A stretch of DNA of 64,000 nucleotides from contig CBDCXQ010000001.1 in NCBI GenBank assembly GCA_965223835.1, forward strand, positions 2,170,001-2,234,000, read 5' to 3'. A program made the translations under genes and the position numbers. Shown piece by piece: positions 61,404 to 64,000 of this stretch. Source of the stretch: CAVYXZ01 sp965223835. GTDB lineage: Bacteria > Chloroflexota > Anaerolineae > Aggregatilineales > Phototrophicaceae. The notes beneath the pieces were generated by a model. It was not told the DNA's origin, did not search any database, and was given only the letters and a program-made list of their open reading frames with translations. Every line of letters starts with the position of its first letter. Position 1 is the first letter of the stretch.

Positions 61404-62743
61404 GGTTCAAAAACTGCCTGCAACTGGCGCTGGATATGGTCTTCCGCTCGCTGCTGCTCGACTTCTGGTGAGCAGATAGTTCGGAGTGCTTTTTCTAGTT
61501 CAGCAGCAATGTCGGCCTGCTCTAGGAAAAGATTGTGCAGTTCGTCCGGGTCATCGCGGAGGTTAAAGAGTTGGTGGGGGGCGTCAGCGTAGTAAATCAG
61601 TTTCCAGTCGCCACGTCGGACCATGAAAGCACTAGCCCGCGTACCATGTCCGTGATATTCAGAGAAAATGACGCGTTCCGGGTCTTCGGTGGCGATGGTT
61701 GTCAGCGGTTGACCTACCCAATCGATTGGCCGCTCTGTGCCGGTGACGGCGAACAAAGTTGCTTGCACATCGAGCAGATCAACCGGTGTTGTGACGACAC
61801 TGCCAGCGGCGAAATCTGGCCCGGTCGCGACGCAGGGTACGCGAACCGAGTCCTCATAGAGTGAACATTTCCACCACATGCCGAATTTGCCGAGCATTTC
61901 ACCATGATCTGATGTATAGATCAGGTTAGTTGTGTTGCTCAGTTCAGTAGATTGCAGCGTATCTCGTACGCGACCTAATTGCTGGTCGACAAACGTCACG
62001 CACGCATAATATCCCTGGCGCAAGCCGCGTGCTTGTGCCTCGGTGAAGCTCTCTGTCGCGAAGTAGTCGCGCAAATCTTGTGCATAAGGATGCCGGGCTG
62101 ACTCAACATCCCGATCATAATCTGGTACATCAGCATGATTTGCATACAAATCCCAGAGGTCTTGAGTAGCATAGTGAGGGAAATGGGGCTTAATCAAATT
62201 AATTGCCAGGACAAAATTTCTATCCAATGTAGGTGCAACATTTTCCAACCAGTGGATCGCGGCATCCATCCGTTCCAGATCGGCTGTCCAAGGATCCGCC
62301 AGTACACCATGCTGATCCGCCCGTTGTGCACTGTTTTCAGAACGCATCAGCGGCTTGCGCCCGACTTCCCGGTGCAAGTTGTTACGGTCTGAGGGGAGGA
62401 TTGTCTCCGAAAAGCCGAGTTTAATGCCCTTGTTATAGGCATCAACCTTGCCTAGCAGCACGGAATAGACACCCTGCTCAGCAAGTTGGTTGCCATATGA
62501 TGGAAAGCCAGACCGCATATGGGTGACGAGGTTGTTGTAGGTCTGAATAGTATGCACCCTTTGCCCGCTCATGAATGCAGCCCGGCACGGCAAGCACAAT
62601 GGCGATGGGCAGTAGGCATTTTCGTAGACTGTACCCTCAGTTGCCATAGCGGCCATTGTTGGCGTCTGGATAAACGGGTGTCCGTAGACCGAAGCGTAAA
62701 AGGGATTGTGCTCATCGGACATCAACAAGACGACGTTGGACAT
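61400..62743 (-). CDS. Sulfatase, S1 family (copy 3), cytoplasmic
   Basis: Sulfatase of 447 residues without a signal peptide. SDEH lies near residue 9; the modification site is SPLCLPCRAAFMSG with Cys50 as the formylglycine precursor, in a Cys-Leu-Pro-Cys-Arg form that puts a second Cys at the position usually Ser or Ala. YTSDHGEMLGKFGMWWK carries further ligands. The SPLCxPxR context resembles the choline-sulfatase-like branch, though the neighbours favour a sugar sulfate. The SD GGAGG is strong. It follows the DUF4965 gene on the same strand after 29 nt. Confidence 0.9.
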   Translation of the reverse strand: MSNVVLLMSDEHNPFYASVYGHPFIQTPTMAAMATEGTVYENAYCPSPLCLPCRAAFMSGQRVHTIQTYNNLVTHMRSGFPSYGNQLAEQGVYSVLLGKVDAYNKGIKLGFSETILPSDRNNLHREVGRKPLMRSENSAQRADQHGVLADPWTADLERMDAAIHWLENVAPTLDRNFVLAINLIKPHFPHYATQDLWDLYANHADVPDYDRDVESARHPYAQDLRDYFATESFTEAQARGLRQGYYACVTFVDQQLGRVRDTLQSTELSNTTNLIYTSDHGEMLGKFGMWWKCSLYEDSVRVPCVATGPDFAAGSVVTTPVDLLDVQATLFAVTGTERPIDWVGQPLTTIATEDPERVIFSEYHGHGTRASAFMVRRGDWKLIYYADAPHQLFNLRDDPDELHNLFLEQADIAAELEKALRTICSPEVEQQRAEDHIQRQLQAVFEP

Positions 62744-62772
62744 GGTTCGCTGGCCTCCGTACCTGGTATCAA

Positions 62773-64000
62773 CTACTTAAGTGCGATTGAGTTTTTATCC
62801 AGCCATTTTTGCCACAGATCACGGTTGTAGAGGAGCTTGATAAACACGCCCCCGACGACTGAGCGAGCCTGCATCTTGCCGACTTGTCGACCTGAGTCTG
62901 TATAGAACCAGTCCGTCATGGGCACGCGGCTTTCCGTTTCGTTCAGCCAATCGTAAAGCGGCTCAATGAATTCACGGAAGTCAGTATCGCTTTCGCTTAG
63001 ACTGGCCGTCCAAACAATCCAGTCAAGTTTGGTATAGGTATTACGGCTGTCCAACGGCAACCCATATTGATTCTGTCGCGTTTTGTAATACGCAATCTCT
63101 TTTTGGGCAACGCTGGCAGGAAATAAATCCAGGCCCAACAGCTTCTCCCAAACTAAATTGTATTTTTGACTCCAGGTGCCCGGCTGGTCAAACGTGAGGC
63201 GATAATGGTCGCCATCATCTGCCATCTGCTGCCATTGTTGCGCCATCTTTTCGGCCTGAGCGCGATACGATTGTGCTTGAGCATCCAGTCCCCGCTGATG
63301 ACAGAGCTGGGCGAACGCACCCAATGCCACAATCGCCTTGAGCGAGAGGTTGATGTTATGTGCCAGATGCCCGGCAAAATCATCGGTGCAAAGCTGATTT
63401 TCGGGATCGAGACCTTTTTCACTCAGATAGTTCGCCCATTGGCTGAGCGTATCCCAGTGTTTTTCAGCGTAACTGACATCGTTACGGGCTTTACAGACCG
63501 CCGCCACGAGCAGGAGCATGTTGCCACACTCTTCCACTGGCATCTGGTTGGAATCCGTTTTCTCCCCGCCGCCATACACCTGCCCGTTGCCCAGCGGATA
63601 ACGCCCGATGTCATGTGGTGCGAAGGGCCAGGGCCAACGCGCAGAGGCAGCATAATCTAGAATGGGCGTCAGTTGACCAGCCAGCAGGTCCGGGTTGAAG
63701 AGCAGAAAGAAGGGACTCGAGGGATAGGTCACATCGACAGTATCCATGCAGCCGTTGCTAAAGTTTTCTTTGGAGAAGAACAGCGGCGTGCCATCGAGAT
63801 CGGCGACGAGTTTATGGGCAGCAATACACTGACGGAAGGCCAGCGCTGCTAATCGGGCATAAGCATCTCCGCCATTGGCTTGTAGGTCAGCCATGAGTTC
63901 GGCGTCAAACGCTTCACAGTGGGCGCGCAAATCAGGATATTCGTTGGCTGCTGCCTCAATTAAGTCGGCAGCGGTGGCTCCGTTCCGCCGCCAGTAGGCC
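62773..64000 (-). CDS. DUF4965/glutaminase-A-like protein (5' truncated by window end)
   Basis: About 409 residues of the C-terminal part of a protein whose start lies beyond the window; a TTG at 63930 is internal, since the frame stays open to base 64000. The run SKENFSNGCMDTVDVTYPSS, then YPLGNGQVYGG, MPVEECGNMLLL and TDDFAGHLAHNINLSLKAI is typical of the six-hairpin DUF4965 domain found in glutaminase A-like proteins. In bacterial glycan clusters such proteins probably act on carbohydrate rather than glutamine. It is cotranscribed with sulfatase 3. Confidence 0.8.
   Translation of the reverse strand, partial: AYWRRNGATAADLIEAAANEYPDLRAHCEAFDAELMADLQANGGDAYARLAALAFRQCIAAHKLVADLDGTPLFFSKENFSNGCMDTVDVTYPSSPFFLLFNPDLLAGQLTPILDYAASARWPWPFAPHDIGRYPLGNGQVYGGGEKTDSNQMPVEECGNMLLLVAAVCKARNDVSYAEKHWDTLSQWANYLSEKGLDPENQLCTDDFAGHLAHNINLSLKAIVALGAFAQLCHQRGLDAQAQSYRAQAEKMAQQWQQMADDGDHYRLTFDQPGTWSQKYNLVWEKLLGLDLFPASVAQKEIAYYKTRQNQYGLPLDSRNTYTKLDWIVWTASLSESDTDFREFIEPLYDWLNETESRVPMTDWFYTDSGRQVGKMQARSVVGGVFIKLLYNRDLWQKWLDKNSIALK

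Noticed and set aside
1..64000. CRISPR arrays, insertion sequences, tRNA or rRNA genes
   Set aside because: No regularly spaced direct repeats, transposase genes with terminal repeats, or tRNA/rRNA-like sequence was recognised by eye. A covariance-model scan would be needed to exclude small RNAs.

Overview
The window reads as chromosomal DNA of a free-living, carbohydrate-scavenging bacterium, most likely a Chloroflexota member of the Anaerolineae type. This is inferred from gene content: many LacI and ABC sugar operons, several GH29 fucosidases, phytanoyl-CoA dioxygenase-like oxygenases, a K+-independent H+-pyrophosphatase, ATP-binding-cassette uptake with no SusC/SusD pair, and Tat-type signal sequences on every solute-binding protein. 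No rRNA, tRNA, CRISPR array, insertion sequence or phage gene was seen. Both window edges cut through genes.

Layout. (1) 1-8535, housekeeping: a ZIP metal transporter (cut at its 5' end), pyruvate phosphate dikinase, the nickel chaperones HypA and HypB, an uncharacterised phosphoribosyltransferase-like protein, and a large membrane H+-pyrophosphatase. (2) 8593-22118, fucoside locus: GH29, sulfatase, a divergent GH29, a family-1 sugar ABC importer (binding protein and two permeases), an FG-GAP/ASPIC protein, LacI regulator 1, a RbsD/FucU-like mutarotase, a third GH29 and an MFS transporter. (3) 22267-28688, signalling island: a 66-residue secreted peptide with its own promoter and terminator, a 1160-residue Ser/Thr kinase-ATPase-TPR protein, a SpoIIAA/STAS-like protein and a soluble PAS histidine kinase. 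(4) 28727-36559: a minus-strand operon of binding protein, two permeases, beta-helix protein, dioxygenase and MDR dehydrogenase, divergent from LacI regulator 2. (5) 36641-38272: a sulfotransferase-like protein and a nucleotide-sugar epimerase. (6) 38509-55438: two oligopeptide-type ABC systems with fused double ATPases, probably for oligosaccharides, with LacI regulator 3, a second dioxygenase and a GHL6/GH42M-type glycoside hydrolase (GH151-like candidate). (7) 55443-64000: an ArsR-type regulator divergent from a third sugar ABC importer, then sulfatases 2 and 3 and a DUF4965 (glutaminase-A-like) protein cut by the window end.

How it fits together. The sulfatases and fucosidases have no signal peptide, so the simplest model is import of sulfated, fucose-containing oligosaccharides by the ABC systems, followed by desulfation and defucosylation in the cytoplasm. 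None of the three family-1 importers encodes an ATPase, so they probably share one encoded elsewhere.

The strongest unannotated signal is regulatory. The four LacI-associated binding-protein operons share a near-consensus sigma-70 promoter, a palindromic operator at or beside the start site, and a Shine-Dalgarno-like motif about 60 nt into the leader. In three of the four that motif has no start codon after it; in the fourth it heads a 37-codon leader ORF. All four have a hairpin directly after the binding-protein gene. The ArsR-associated operon shares the promoter type and orphan motif, and has a second orphan motif before its binding-protein gene. This looks like a common module for making binding protein in excess.
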